Shown piece after piece: positions 9,773 to 18,784 of a DNA stretch of 64,000 nt. How positions within the stretch are numbered: the stretch's first letter is position 1; each line of letters opens with the position of its first letter. This DNA comes from Klugiella xanthotipulae. Lineage in GTDB: Bacteria > Actinomycetota > Actinomycetes > Actinomycetales > Microbacteriaceae. Under the pieces are notes generated by a model that was not told where the DNA came from, ran no database searches, and was given only the letters and a program-made list of their open reading frames with translations. Position numbers and translations under genes: made by a program. The stretch is from contig NZ_VFPN01000003.1 of NCBI RefSeq assembly GCF_006716695.1, positions 62,001 through 126,000 of the forward strand, in the 5' to 3' direction.

Positions 9773-10009
9773 GTGCTCACACCGGCTCTCGAACATCTCG
9801 TCAAGGGGATCGTTGATCACCCCGAAGAAGTTCAGGTTCTCTCAAAGAGCAGCCAGCGTGGCGAGGTCCTTGAGGTGCATGTGCACCCCGAGGACCTCGG
9901 TCGCGTCATCGGTAGGTCTGGGCGCACCGCGCAGTCGCTGCGCAGCGTGATTACGGCGCTGGCTGATGGCCGTCGCGTGCGTGTTGACGTTGTTGACACC
10001 GATAAGTAG
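9773..10009 (+). CDS. khpA: KH-domain RNA-binding protein KhpA
   Basis: A 78-residue protein made almost entirely of one KH domain, with the GxxG-type loop in GRVIGRSGRTAQSLRSV. KhpA proteins bind RNA broadly and, in firmicutes, pair with KhpB to influence cell size and division; the role in actinobacteria is less clear. It starts with GTG three bases after the rpsP stop and its TAG stop overlaps the rimM GTG (TAGTG). The position between rpsP and rimM is strongly conserved and supports the assignment. Confidence 0.92.
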   Translation: MLTPALEHLVKGIVDHPEEVQVLSKSSQRGEVLEVHVHPEDLGRVIGRSGRTAQSLRSVITALADGRRVRVDVVDTDK

Positions 10010-10701
10010 TGGCGCGCTCGGAACAGGCTTCGCCTGCACATCAGGAACGCCCCGACCAATTGCGCGTTGGTCGGCTCACAAAAGCCCACGGGCTTAAGGG
10101 TGCCATTAAGGTAGAGCTCTATACTGACGACCCTGAGCGTCGTTTTTCTCCCGGCGCAGAGTTTCTTCTGCAGGTTCCCGAGAGCTCGTCGTGGCACGGT
10201 AAAACCCTGCGCCTTATAGAGTTGCGTTGGTACAACAGCCACCCTGTTGCTTTTTTTCAGGGTGTTGAGGACCGAAATGCGGCCGAGGAGCTTATCAAAG
10301 CGATCCTCTGGATCGAGCAGGACCTCACCGAGGGAACCGGTGAAGATGATGCCTGGTATGATCACCAGCTGGTGGGACTTAGCGTCATCCGTGAGGGGGT
10401 AGAGGTGGGGACGGTTGCTCGCTTGGAGCATCTACCCGCCCAGGATTTACTCATCGTTAATACACCGGCTGGCGAGGTAATGGTTCCCTTCGTCTCGGCT
10501 ATTGTGCCCACCGTTGATGTTCAGGCAGGGCGGGTTATCGTGACTCCACCCCGAGGTCTGTTTGAGGCCGACGAGGCGGAGATTGCTGCGCCGAGCGCCG
10601 CGGGCCTGGATGATGAGTCTGCAGATCCAACGGGGGGCGACTCAGTAGAGTCTGAGTTGCCCCGCCCAGAGGGTTCAGGGTCACCCACATATGCCGAGTA
10701 A
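10009..10701 (+). CDS. rimM: Ribosome maturation factor RimM
   Basis: RimM assists maturation of the 30S head and binds S19. The N-terminal RimM barrel begins with LRVGRLTKAHGLKGAIKVEL (from about residue 17) and the PRC-barrel domain follows with DLLIVNTPAGEVMVPFV (around 145-165). After about residue 180 the protein ends in an acidic, low-complexity tail of roughly 50 residues. GTG 10009 overlaps the khpA stop by one base, so translation is probably coupled. It precedes trmD by 3 bp. The tail lengthens the protein to 230 residues against about 170 for many family members. Confidence 0.93.
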   Translation: MARSEQASPAHQERPDQLRVGRLTKAHGLKGAIKVELYTDDPERRFSPGAEFLLQVPESSSWHGKTLRLIELRWYNSHPVAFFQGVEDRNAAEELIKAILWIEQDLTEGTGEDDAWYDHQLVGLSVIREGVEVGTVARLEHLPAQDLLIVNTPAGEVMVPFVSAIVPTVDVQAGRVIVTPPRGLFEADEAEIAAPSAAGLDDESADPTGGDSVESELPRPEGSGSPTYAE

Positions 10702-10704
10702 CTT

Positions 10705-11466
10705 GTGAAAATAGATATTGTGAGCATCTTTCCGTCATTTTTTGACGTTCTCGATATCTCTCTCCTCGGCAAAGCCCGTCAGAACGGGATGATCAACCTT
10801 GCGGTGCACGATTTACGTGACTTTGCGCATGATCGTCACCGTACGGTTGACGACACTCCGTATGGTGGTGGTGCCGGGATGGTCATGAAACCGGAGCCCT
10901 GGGGTGAAGCGCTTGATCGTATCTTGGGTCGGGAAGAGCCCTCGGCCGCTGACGCGGCGGGAGCGGGAAGTCAACCCCGCCCGCTGGTTATTTTCCCGTC
11001 CCCGGCTGGAGAAGTTTTTAACCAGGAAATGGCCCGAACCCTCGCGCAGGAGGACCACCTGGTCTTTGGGTGTGGGCGTTATGAGGGTATTGACCAACGG
11101 GTTGTTGACTACGCTGCTGACCAGGCCCGCGTACGTCTGGTGAGTCTCGGTGACTACGTTCTCAACGGGGGTGAGGTCGCCACGATGGCCATGATCGAGG
11201 CTATCGGGCGGTTGATTCCCGGTGTGGTGGGAAACCCGGAGAGCCTGACGGAAGAATCCCACGAGGACGGTCTACTCGAATATCCGAGCTACACGAAACC
11301 GTCATCCTGGCGCGGCTATGATGTGCCACCTGTGTTACTCTCCGGGAACCATGGTGCAGTCCATTCCTGGCGCCATGAACAGCGGGTTGAACGCACGCGG
11401 CGGGTGCGACCCGACCTTTTATCCGTGGTGTTAGATGCGGATGCCGCTACACCCGAATCTGAATAG
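10705..11466 (+). CDS. trmD: tRNA (guanine-N1)-methyltransferase
   Basis: TrmD makes m1G37 in tRNAs reading CCN and CGG-type codons and so prevents +1 frameshifts. The 253-residue SPOUT protein has the trefoil-knot SAM site: [15 protein letters not shown] and [14 protein letters not shown] short Ala/Gly insert near residue 80 (around [10 protein letters not shown]) is not part of the usual core. GTG 10705 comes 3 bases after the rimM stop. It is the last closely spaced gene before rplS, which has its own leader. Confidence 0.95.
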   Translation: MKIDIVSIFPSFFDVLDISLLGKARQNGMINLAVHDLRDFAHDRHRTVDDTPYGGGAGMVMKPEPWGEALDRILGREEPSAADAAGAGSQPRPLVIFPSPAGEVFNQEMARTLAQEDHLVFGCGRYEGIDQRVVDYAADQARVRLVSLGDYVLNGGEVATMAMIEAIGRLIPGVVGNPESLTEESHEDGLLEYPSYTKPSSWRGYDVPPVLLSGNHGAVHSWRHEQRVERTRRVRPDLLSVVLDADAATPESE

Positions 11467-11619
11467 ATTCGTTCTGGCCGTCACTTTCGTGGCATAATAG
11501 TTCCTTGTGTCATCGCTCGGATCTGCCACGAGGGTTCCGGCTATCTGATGACGCGTTTCATCCACTAACCATCTAAACTTGCGATTCGACTTGTGGCGGG
11601 CGCAGAGAGCGAATATGAC

Positions 11620-11967
11620 ATGCAAAATCTCGATTTTGTCGATGCTGCATCACTGAAGTCCGACATTCCCGATTTCCGTGCTGGTGACACCGTCAAGGTT
11701 CACGTGAACATCATCGAGGGCACCCGCTCGCGTATCCAGATCTTCCAGGGCGTTGTTATCGCGCGCTCAGGATATGGTGTGCGTGAGACGTTCATCGTTC
11801 GCAAAATCAGCTTCCAGGTTGGCGTGGAGCGTACGTTCCCCGTGCACTCGCCCGTGATTGACAAGATCGAGGTCGTGACGCGAGGCGATGTTCGTCGTGC
11901 CAAGCTCTACTACCTGCGCGAACTGCGCGGTAAGAAGGCGAAGATTCGCGAGAAGCGCGACCGATAG
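11620..11967 (+). CDS. rplS: 50S ribosomal protein L19
   Basis: L19 lies at the 30S-50S interface. The sequence contains the family stretches [36 protein letters not shown] and the basic C-terminus [18 protein letters not shown] prefer ATG 11620 (115 residues, family-normal); a GTG at 11593 is in frame but adds nine residues not seen in typical L19. The 153-bp gap after trmD contains a CATAAT sequence (11493-11498) that could be a separate -10 element. A long inverted repeat follows the gene. Confidence 0.94.
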   Translation: MQNLDFVDAASLKSDIPDFRAGDTVKVHVNIIEGTRSRIQIFQGVVIARSGYGVRETFIVRKISFQVGVERTFPVHSPVIDKIEVVTRGDVRRAKLYYLRELRGKKAKIREKRDR

Positions 11968-11981
11968 CATCTGCTTGAGAG

Positions 11982-12021
11982 CTGAGCTCCACGCCAACAT
12001 ATAAGATGGTGTGGAGCTCAG
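11982..12021 (+). promoter_or_regulatory. rplS-lepB intergenic stem-loop
   Basis: CTGAGCTCCACGCC (11982-11995) pairs with GGTGTGGAGCTCAG (12008-12021), a 14-bp stem with one G-U pair and a 12-base loop. It is not followed by a T run, so it may be an attenuator or RNA-processing site rather than a simple terminator. The loop sequence includes TATAAGAT, which resembles a -10 element for lepB. Confidence 0.5.
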
Positions 12022-12032
12022 GCGGTTAATAA

Positions 12033-12758
12033 GTGACAATAAATACTTCATCTTCAGCGAGTCCTGCATCGCCTCGGCGGCGCGGTACTCTGACATTCAT
12101 TCGCGATGTCATCATCATCCTGGTGTTGGCTCTCATCGCGTCTTTCCTCGTGAAGACGTTTCTGGTGCGATCTTTCTACATCCCGTCGTCCTCGATGGAG
12201 GATACCCTCCAAATCAACGACCGCATCCTGGTGAATCAGCTAGTTCCCGAGGTGTCGGCGGTACACCACGGCGATGTTGTGGTGTTCACCGATCCGGGTG
12301 GATGGTTAACTCCGCGCGCCCAGGAAGATCCCGGACCGATCCAGTGGTTCTTCGAGGTGATTGGTCTTTCCCCCTCCGATAGCGATAATCACCTGGTGAA
12401 GCGGGTGATCGGGCTACCCGGTGACAATGTGATGTGCTGTAACACCCTGGGCCAACTTGTTATCAACGGTGAAGCAATCAAAGAGCCGTATGTCAAGCTT
12501 CCGGCGAACACCACCAAGGTATCGTCAATTGATTTTGACATCATCGTGCCCAAAGACTCCTTGTGGGTGATGGGTGATAACCGGTACTCATCCCAGGATT
12601 CGCGCTACCACATGGATCAGCCCGGTGGAGGTTCGATTCCCATGGATAACGTTGTCGGCCACGCTTTCATCATCACGTGGCCACTTAACCGGTTGACTAT
12701 CTTAGATAGCCATTCGGGCATCTTTCCGACCTCTGATTCGGGGTCGGACTCGGAGTGA
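12033..12758 (+). CDS. lepB: Signal peptidase I
   Basis: LepB removes signal peptides from Sec- and Tat-exported proteins at the outer face of the membrane. One N-terminal membrane segment (about residues 23-45) precedes the serine motif YIPSSSMEDT with nucleophile S54; the general base is K123 in LVKRVIGLPGD. The later box VMGDNRYSSQDSR is also present. GTG 12033 follows the rplS-lepB hairpin by 11 bases. The stop overlaps the rnhB start as GTGA, so the two genes form an operon. Confidence 0.95.
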   Translation: MTINTSSSASPASPRRRGTLTFIRDVIIILVLALIASFLVKTFLVRSFYIPSSSMEDTLQINDRILVNQLVPEVSAVHHGDVVVFTDPGGWLTPRAQEDPGPIQWFFEVIGLSPSDSDNHLVKRVIGLPGDNVMCCNTLGQLVINGEAIKEPYVKLPANTTKVSSIDFDIIVPKDSLWVMGDNRYSSQDSRYHMDQPGGGSIPMDNVVGHAFIITWPLNRLTILDSHSGIFPTSDSGSDSE

Positions 12759-13432
12759 CCGGAACCGCCTCGACGCGTGGGCCTGCCCGCCAGCGCCTCC
12801 CTAAACCCGACCCAGATCTTAACTATGAAACCGAGCTTCTGTGCGGTGGGGTGCCGCTCGTGATTGGTTGCGATGAGGTCGGGCGAGGCGCAATTGCCGG
12901 ACCTGTGGCAGTGGGTGTGGCCGCGTATCGGCCGGAGTGTGGGGCTTTCCCTGAGGGGCTGCGCGATTCTAAGCTACTCACCTCTCGGAAGCGCGACGAG
13001 CTCTACCCGCTTGCCGCTGGATGGGCCGCCTACTGGGCTGTCGGGTATGCTTCTGCCGACGAGATTGACCGGTGTGGTATCACTGTTGGGCTCGGTCTGG
13101 CCGGTAGGCGTGCGCTGGTGAGCTTACACGATCAGGGAGCGCCGGTTGCCTCGAGCGTGATTCTGCTTGACGGCTCATCTGATTGGCTGAGCCCTGCCTT
13201 GGTGTCTCCTCTCCGGATAGTGACCCGGGTTAAGGCTGACCAAGACTGTGCATCGGTGGCCGCAGCGTCCGTCTTGGCTAAGGTCCACCGCGATCGCCAC
13301 ATGATCGTCCTCGACGCTGAACTGCCCGGGTACGGGTGGGGCAGCAATAAAGGGTACGGGGCTGCCTCTCACTACGTTGCGATTCGTGCACGCGGCGTGA
13401 GCGTTCAACACAGACAGACCTGGCTGAAGTAG
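12755..13432 (+). CDS. rnhB: Ribonuclease HII
   Basis: RNase HII cuts RNA in RNA-DNA hybrids and removes single ribonucleotides from DNA. The signature GCDEVGRGAIAGP holds catalytic D40 and E41; the other acidic residues are expected in LLDGSSDW and KADQDCASVAAAS. It is 225 residues long, including about 30 N-terminal residues before the core. GTG 12755 overlaps the lepB stop (GTGA). About 90 bp after it comes a separate promoter for the DUF2469 gene. Confidence 0.94.
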   Translation: MTGTASTRGPARQRLPKPDPDLNYETELLCGGVPLVIGCDEVGRGAIAGPVAVGVAAYRPECGAFPEGLRDSKLLTSRKRDELYPLAAGWAAYWAVGYASADEIDRCGITVGLGLAGRRALVSLHDQGAPVASSVILLDGSSDWLSPALVSPLRIVTRVKADQDCASVAAASVLAKVHRDRHMIVLDAELPGYGWGSNKGYGAASHYVAIRARGVSVQHRQTWLK

Positions 13433-13510
13433 CCGTGCCACGTGCCCGGTGTTCCGGCCGACACCATGGGTCAGATGCATCCCAGGGCAGATCTCCCGTG
13501 AGTTTCCGAA

Positions 13511-13516
13511 TAGGAT
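13511..13516 (+). promoter_or_regulatory. -10 hexamer for leaderless DUF2469 mRNA
   Basis: TAGGAT is followed by 6 bases (GGTGGG) and ATG 13523. The G-rich gap is too close to the ATG to act as a normal Shine-Dalgarno sequence. Confidence 0.55.
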
Positions 13517-13522
13517 GGTGGG

Positions 13523-13846
13523 ATGAACGAGGACGAGTTTGACGACTATGAGCGCGAGGTTGAGCTTGCCCTGTTTCGGGAGTACCGGGATGTTGTGTCT
13601 CAGTTTCGTTACGTTGTCGAGACCGAGCGACGTTTCTACCTGGCAAACAGTGTTGATCTCACGCGGCAGGATGCGGGCCAGGACTTCTACTTTGAGCTCA
13701 CCATGAATGATGTTTGGGTGTGGGATGTGTACCGCGCTGATCGGTTTGTGAAGTCAGTGCGTGTACTCACCTTCAAAGATGTCAACGTTGAGGAGCTTTC
13801 TGATCGTGAGCTCAAGCTCCCCCGAGAGCTTGCGCTCGACGAATAA
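13523..13846 (+). CDS. DUF2469 family protein
   Basis: A 107-residue acidic protein of the DUF2469 family, found in nearly all actinobacteria between rnhB and yraN; its function is not known. Recognisable family stretches are DDYEREVELALFREYRDVV at the N-terminus and YFELTMNDVWVWDVYR in the middle. No signal peptide, membrane segment or catalytic motif is visible, so it is probably cytoplasmic. It has its own predicted leaderless promoter and is followed by a 140-bp interval before yraN. Confidence 0.88.
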   Translation: MNEDEFDDYEREVELALFREYRDVVSQFRYVVETERRFYLANSVDLTRQDAGQDFYFELTMNDVWVWDVYRADRFVKSVRVLTFKDVNVEELSDRELKLPRELALDE

Positions 13847-13986
13847 TCACTGAGGTGGTTCCCCTTTCCGTGCGCATACGGATAATAATCTCCACAGGCT
13901 CGTTTTTCGCTTAGTTTTCCACACGGGGAGATCTCCGCTCACGGTGATAAGTGGCTATCCGGCACTCTCATTTTGGGAGGTGTCAC

Positions 13987-14343
13987 ATGGCACGTAAAGA
14001 TGAGATTGGCCGCTGGGGCGAAGAGATTGCCGTCGGCTTTGTTGAGCAACTGGGCTATACCATTGTGGAGCGCAACTGGCGTCACACGATGGGTGAGATT
14101 GACGTCATCGCACGGGACGTAGATCAGACGGTATTTATCGAGGTGAAGACCCGCAGTGGAAGGGGATATGGGCATCCGTTCGAGGCAATTACCACCGAGA
14201 AGCTTGCCCGCTTACGACGGCTTGCACTTGCCTGGTGCCGCGCCCAGGAGCATCCACCAACACGTATTCGCCTGGATGCTGTTGCAGTCTTGGGGCGACC
14301 GGACCGGGGCGCCCAGGTAGAGCATCTGATGGGGGTGTTCTAA
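13987..14343 (+). CDS. YraN/UPF0102 endonuclease-fold protein
   Basis: A 118-residue member of the UPF0102 family with a restriction-endonuclease-like core: GEIAV-type helix near the N-terminus, GEIDVIARD and VFIEVKTRS carry the acidic and lysine residues expected of the D-ExK site. It is suspected to act in DNA processing or recombination. I chose ATG 13987 because GGGAGGT lies 6 bases upstream; an in-frame ATG at 13951 lacks this. The TAA stop overlaps the comM ATG (TAATG), so the gene is coupled to comM and dprA. Confidence 0.88.
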   Translation: MARKDEIGRWGEEIAVGFVEQLGYTIVERNWRHTMGEIDVIARDVDQTVFIEVKTRSGRGYGHPFEAITTEKLARLRRLALAWCRAQEHPPTRIRLDAVAVLGRPDRGAQVEHLMGVF

Positions 14344-15902
14344 TGGTGGTTGCGCGCACCCGTGGCATCGCCCTGAGCGGTCTTGACGGACACCCAGTTG
14401 AGGTGGAAGCGGATGTCTCCCACAACCTGCCAGGTTTTGTGATTATTGGATTACCCGATGCTGCCCTCGGCGAAGCTAAAGAAAGGGTTCGATTAGCCGC
14501 CAGCAATAGCGGGTGCCCGTTGACGGATCGTAAGCTCACGGTGAACCTGTCACCCGCTTCCTTACCGAAACACGGTGCGGGTTTTGACTTGGCAATAGCT
14601 ATGGCGAGCCTTGCCTCCGCGGGGAGCATCTCAGCCGCCTCAATTCGTGATGTTGTGCATGTGGGTGAGCTGCGCTTGGATGGGAGGCTGCGGGGGTCGG
14701 TGGGCATTCTGCCGGCTGTGGTGGCAGCCCGGCGCGCCGGAATATCTACGGTGATGGTGCCGGCGCCGAACGCCCGTGAGGCGAGTCTGGTTCCCGATAT
14801 GACGGTGCTTGCGGTCTCAACGCTGCGTGAGGCGGCCCGTTGGCATGGGGGAGACTATCCCGAGAGCAACGAGGCTGTGGAGGAGACGTGGGATCCAGAT
14901 CCGGTGGGTCACCGGGGTCAAACAACAGATCCCTGCCCCGGCGACCTGAAAGACATTATTGGAAACGACGAGGCCGTATCGGCCTTGATCGTGGCGGCAG
15001 CGGGCGGACACAATATGTCGCTTCTCGGTCCGCCCGGGGCCGGCAAAACGATGTTGGCATCGCGCCTTGTCGGTCTCCTGCCTGATCTTGATGATGAGGC
15101 CTCTCTGGAGGCCAGCTGTGTGCGTTCGCTCGCCGGGTTTAGCCTGGTGGAGGGTTTGGTAACCCGCCCGCCTTTTGAGAGCCCACACCATACCGCATCG
15201 GCCGCAGCCCTGATCGGCGGGGGAAGCAGCATTATCCGTCCGGGTGCTGCGGCGCGAGCTGCCCACGGTGTTCTCTTCATCGATGAAGCGCCCGAGTTTC
15301 CTGCCGCTGTTTTGGATTCGCTGCGGCAACCGCTCGAATCCGGTCGCATCGTGATACACCGTGCGCGGAGCACAGCCTATTTTCCCGGTCGATTTCAGCT
15401 GGTCCTCGCAGCGAATCCTTGTCCGTGTGGAAACTATGGCGTGCGTGACGCTGAGTGTACATGTCCGCCCAACACGCGCAAGCGCTATCTGGGGCGTGTA
15501 TCCGGGCCGCTTAAAGATCGGATCGATATCCATCTGAACGTCAACCGCATCACGGCTGCCCAGCTGCGAGTTGCCGAGGAGGATGGGAAGCGAACGAGTA
15601 CAGCGGAGGCTCGAGCCCGCGTTCTGGCAGCTCGAAGCCGAGCAGCATGCCGACTTTCTGGTTCACCGTGGAAAACCAATGGCGAAGTGTCGGGCGCTTG
15701 GCTTCGTTCTCAGCCTCAGCGGTTGTCACCCGCTACCACGGTGAGTCTTGACCGGGCTCTTGAAACCGGATTCATTACGATGCGAGGATACGATCGTGTG
15801 CTGAGACTGGCCTGGACGCTCGCTGACCTGAGCGGCGAGTTGTTTCCGCACCGGCAGCATGTCGGAGAGGCTCTCCTCCTGCGAAGCGGGGTGTCACTAT
15901 GA
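14343..15902 (+). CDS. comM: YifB/ComM AAA+ ATPase (Mg-chelatase-like)
   Basis: ComM is a hexameric AAA+ helicase that helps integrate incoming DNA during transformation; homologues occur widely outside competent species. The 519-residue protein has an N-terminal Lon-protease-like domain (from ARTRGIALSGLDGHPVEVE), an AAA+ module with Walker A GPPGAGKTM near residue 225 and Walker B FIDEAPEF, a cysteine-bearing insert (NPCPCGNYG, ECTCPP) and the C-terminal Mg-chelatase domain. The start ATG overlaps the yraN stop by one base and its own stop overlaps dprA as ATGA. Confidence 0.93.
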   Translation: MVVARTRGIALSGLDGHPVEVEADVSHNLPGFVIIGLPDAALGEAKERVRLAASNSGCPLTDRKLTVNLSPASLPKHGAGFDLAIAMASLASAGSISAASIRDVVHVGELRLDGRLRGSVGILPAVVAARRAGISTVMVPAPNAREASLVPDMTVLAVSTLREAARWHGGDYPESNEAVEETWDPDPVGHRGQTTDPCPGDLKDIIGNDEAVSALIVAAAGGHNMSLLGPPGAGKTMLASRLVGLLPDLDDEASLEASCVRSLAGFSLVEGLVTRPPFESPHHTASAAALIGGGSSIIRPGAAARAAHGVLFIDEAPEFPAAVLDSLRQPLESGRIVIHRARSTAYFPGRFQLVLAANPCPCGNYGVRDAECTCPPNTRKRYLGRVSGPLKDRIDIHLNVNRITAAQLRVAEEDGKRTSTAEARARVLAARSRAACRLSGSPWKTNGEVSGAWLRSQPQRLSPATTVSLDRALETGFITMRGYDRVLRLAWTLADLSGELFPHRQHVGEALLLRSGVSL

Positions 15903-17179
15903 CCTATTTTGGTCTGTCTGGGAATGACGTCCGAGGTGGCGCTCGAAAATTGCTGGGTGGAGCGGAAACCGCCGAGGCCCTGCAGGTTGCAGATGAGGTC
16001 CTTGTGCTGGTCTTTGCGCGATCGGTGTGGAGTCGGCTGGCCGAGCCGGGGGACAGGATTGCGGGAGTGGTCATCAATGAGTTAGGTGCCGTCCGGGTGC
16101 TCGACGAGTTGGTCGCCGGGACATCAAGTTCGGGGCTGTTATCCCTTATGGGGGACGGGGCTCGTGAGGAGTTGGCCGCTTCAGGTCGGGACGGGCGTCG
16201 GCAGCCTGCCACCGCCGACTACCTTGGTGCAGCCTGTGAGCGCTGGCGGCCTCGGTTGATCTCAGCGGAAGCGCTGCGGGCCTGTGACACGGCTGCGCTG
16301 CTGGCTGCGAGCATCCTGGTTCCGGAGTTAGACGGCTGGCCGGCGCGCGTGAACGACCTAGGCGACCACTCTCCCATCGCCCTATGGAGTCGAGGAAGGG
16401 TGCCATCTGCCCTCTTGGGAGCCAGTCTCAGTATGGTGGGGTCGCGCGCATCCACCGGTTATGGGGAGCACGCCACGGTTGAGTTGGCTTCGGGTGTAGC
16501 CGCCCGTGGCCTAGCCGTTGTTTCTGGTGGAGCCTACGGGATTGACGGTACAGCGCATCGGTCTGCACTGTTCAGTCACGGATCAACCGTTGCGGTGCTG
16601 GCCGGAGGTATTGATCGGTTGTACCCGAGCGGGCACGTTAGCCTTTTTGATCGTATTCTTGCTGACGGCCTGATTGTGAGCGAAATGCCACCCGGTTTTT
16701 CGCCGACTCGATGGCGTTTTCTGCAGAGAAACCGCATCATTGCAGCTTTGGGGAACGCAACGCTGGTGTGTGAGGCCGGAAGCCGTTCCGGATCGTTGAA
16801 TACGGCCGGCCACGCGGCAAGTATGGGGCGTCCCTTGGGCGCCGTCCCCGGCCCCATCACGTCGGCAAGCTCGGCAGGCTGTCATAAACTTTTGCGTGAA
16901 TACGATGCGGTGTGCGTCACGACGGTTGATGAGGCTGTTGAGTTGGCGGGAATTGCTCCGGCTTCCGGGGTCGTTCCGATGCACGATGCGATATCGGGTC
17001 ATCTTCTCCGGGTCACGGATGCTCTCCGCCCGCGTAAGAGTCAGACCCTAGCGGAGATTGCCGCAGCGACCGGGTTATCGCCGGGGGACACGAGGACCGC
17101 CGTTGCCGAGCTTGAACTCATGGGTCGCGCCCGCTGCGATGAGGAGGGGTGGCGTTCTATTGCTTCGCGAGCTCGGTAG
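15899..17179 (+). CDS. dprA: DNA-processing protein DprA
   Basis: DprA protects incoming single-stranded DNA and loads RecA. A Rossmann-like core is seen in LSMVGSRASTGYGEH, LAVVSGGAYGIDGTAHRSAL, VLAGGIDRLYPSGH and RNRIIAALGNATLVCEAG (about residues 180-300). The C-terminal winged-helix domain is in QTLAEIAAATGLSPGDT (about 380-397). The N-terminal 170 residues are divergent. It starts four bases inside comM. With yraN and comM it forms the standard actinobacterial yraN-comM-dprA unit; no competence pilus genes are in the window, so natural transformation cannot be inferred. Confidence 0.94.
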   Translation: MTYFGLSGNDVRGGARKLLGGAETAEALQVADEVLVLVFARSVWSRLAEPGDRIAGVVINELGAVRVLDELVAGTSSSGLLSLMGDGAREELAASGRDGRRQPATADYLGAACERWRPRLISAEALRACDTAALLAASILVPELDGWPARVNDLGDHSPIALWSRGRVPSALLGASLSMVGSRASTGYGEHATVELASGVAARGLAVVSGGAYGIDGTAHRSALFSHGSTVAVLAGGIDRLYPSGHVSLFDRILADGLIVSEMPPGFSPTRWRFLQRNRIIAALGNATLVCEAGSRSGSLNTAGHAASMGRPLGAVPGPITSASSAGCHKLLREYDAVCVTTVDEAVELAGIAPASGVVPMHDAISGHLLRVTDALRPRKSQTLAEIAAATGLSPGDTRTAVAELELMGRARCDEEGWRSIASRAR

Positions 17180-17222
17180 CTGTGTTGAGCAATGACAACG
17201 CGCGGAACTGGGGGAAGCTGGC

Positions 17223-18194
17223 ATGGGTCCTTCCGCTACGGCGTTTTCTGCGTCGCACTTGAGTCTGATGCCGGACAATGGGCAGATGAGCACGGTTCGG
17301 GACCTTGACGACTTCACCGGTTATCTGGAACACGAGAGAGGGTATTCCCCTCAGACGGTTCGCGCCTACCGGTCCGACCTCTCCCAACTCTTCAAATTCC
17401 TCATGGAACGTGATTCAGGCTCTGGCTGGTTTGAGCTTGATGATCTGCGTGACTGGCTGTGGGACGGTCAGAACCGGGGGCTTTCCGCGAGTACTTTGGC
17501 TCGTCGGACGGCATCTGTTAAAGCGTTTAGCCACTGGCTTGCACGTCACGGATATCGGGACACCGATGTGGCGAGTCGGCTTACCGGACCTACCGCCCAG
17601 CAGCCGCTCCCGCGTGTGGTCACCGAGCTTAACCTCTCCGGCCTTTTCGCGCGGTTGGCGGAGCGGGCTAGTTCAGGAGATGTTCGTGCCATCCGAGACC
17701 GTGCCATTATCGAGTTGCTTTACGGGGCAGCTTTGCGCGTATCCGAGCTGGCAGCACTTAATTTAGACGACCTCGATCTCTACCGGCTCACCGTTCGGGT
17801 TACAGGTAAGGGTGATAAGCAGCGGGTTGTACCGTTTGGGGTGCCAGCGGCTAGCGCATTGTCTGCCTATCTGCAGGACGGGCGCATCCGGCTTGCTGCT
17901 ACCGCTGCCCGCGCTGCACCAGCCTTTTTCCTCACCACACGGGGAAACCGGATGGGCGTGCGCGCGCTTTATGGAGTGGTCTCGCACGCGCTTGAGTCGG
18001 TTCCGGGTCAGGGCCCCTTGGGCCCGCACACGCTGCGGCACGCTGCCGCAACTCATCTGGTGGATGGGGGGGCGGATCTCCGCGCTGTACAGGAAATGCT
18101 GGGACACTCAAGTCTGGCGACGACTCAGATCTATACTCACGTTTCCGCTGAACGACTTGCCCGAACCTACCGGGCGGCCCATCCGCGAGCTTAG
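17223..18194 (+). CDS. xerC: Tyrosine recombinase XerC
   Basis: XerC with XerD resolves chromosome dimers at dif. All catalytic residues are present: R172, K196, H269 and R272 (PHTLRHAA), H295 (LGHSS) and Y304 (IYTHVS). The SAM-like core-binding domain runs from about residue 27 (LDDFTGYLEHERGYS) to 125. I report ATG 17223, which has a GGGGGAAG sequence 6 bases upstream; ATG 17268 and ATG 17286 are alternatives that would leave both domains intact. The position after dprA fits chromosomal XerC rather than a mobile integrase. It overlaps the converging M23 gene by 4 bases. Confidence 0.92.
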   Translation: MGPSATAFSASHLSLMPDNGQMSTVRDLDDFTGYLEHERGYSPQTVRAYRSDLSQLFKFLMERDSGSGWFELDDLRDWLWDGQNRGLSASTLARRTASVKAFSHWLARHGYRDTDVASRLTGPTAQQPLPRVVTELNLSGLFARLAERASSGDVRAIRDRAIIELLYGAALRVSELAALNLDDLDLYRLTVRVTGKGDKQRVVPFGVPAASALSAYLQDGRIRLAATAARAAPAFFLTTRGNRMGVRALYGVVSHALESVPGQGPLGPHTLRHAAATHLVDGGADLRAVQEMLGHSSLATTQIYTHVSAERLARTYRAAHPRA

Positions 18195-18784
18195 CCACCG
18201 TCCAGCGGAAGAAGCACAGGGCGTGCGTCAAGGCCAAAGAAGATCATGGGGTTGAGGTAGTCTCCCTCCACTCGAACCCCCATGTGCAGGCACCCCGAGG
18301 CGGTGTGTGCGCCGAGAGTCTCTGAGCAGTGGGTCGAGGTTCCAACCGTGCCGACTGGCTCGCCTGCCGCGATCAGCTGACCCGCGACGACGACTGCGTT
18401 CACCGGCTCGAAACTGGAGAGGTAACCGTTTGCGTGTTGAATGGATAACACTGGTCTATCCACAACCAGTCCGACAAAGTGCACCACCCCCGCGGCGGGG
18501 GCGGTCACGGGAGCGGCCTCAGTCACGGCAAGGTCTACTCCACGGTGACCAGCTGCATAACGATGTTCCGGGGCGATAAACGGTCGGCTGACCCGGAGCG
18601 GAGCGATGACGGGCAACTGCCACCGGGGATGGTGCGCCGATTCTGTCGCAGTGGCGGTCAGCGGAACCGCGCTGATGGTGAGACTTCCCATCAGCAGGGC
18701 GCAGGCACCCGCTCGGAGGATCAGGGTCTTCCTCTTGTGTGGGCGTCGGGTCACTGTGCTGCAGGGGATGGTAGGTATTGTCAT
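18191..18784 (-). CDS. Secreted M23-family peptidase-like protein
   Basis: A 197-residue exported protein: a basic N-terminus (RRPHKRKT), a hydrophobic segment at about residues 22-42 and an Ala-type cleavage region near 45-50, then an M23 (LytM) domain. The first zinc motif is intact (H80 RGV D84). In the second, HxH is replaced by C165-L-H167, a Cys-for-His change that I recall from related actinobacterial proteins beside rpsB. It may cut peptidoglycan cross-links or be a catalytically altered activator. It converges with xerC and diverges from rpsB. Confidence 0.85.
   Translation of the reverse strand: MTIPTIPCSTVTRRPHKRKTLILRAGACALLMGSLTISAVPLTATATESAHHPRWQLPVIAPLRVSRPFIAPEHRYAAGHRGVDLAVTEAAPVTAPAAGVVHFVGLVVDRPVLSIQHANGYLSSFEPVNAVVVAGQLIAAGEPVGTVGTSTHCSETLGAHTASGCLHMGVRVEGDYLNPMIFFGLDARPVLLPLDGG

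Noticed and set aside
13895-13925. TCTCCACAGG and TTTTCCACAC resembling DnaA boxes
   Set aside because: Only two imperfect 9-mers, in a small gap before yraN, with no dnaA, dnaN or AT-rich unwinding region nearby; not an origin.
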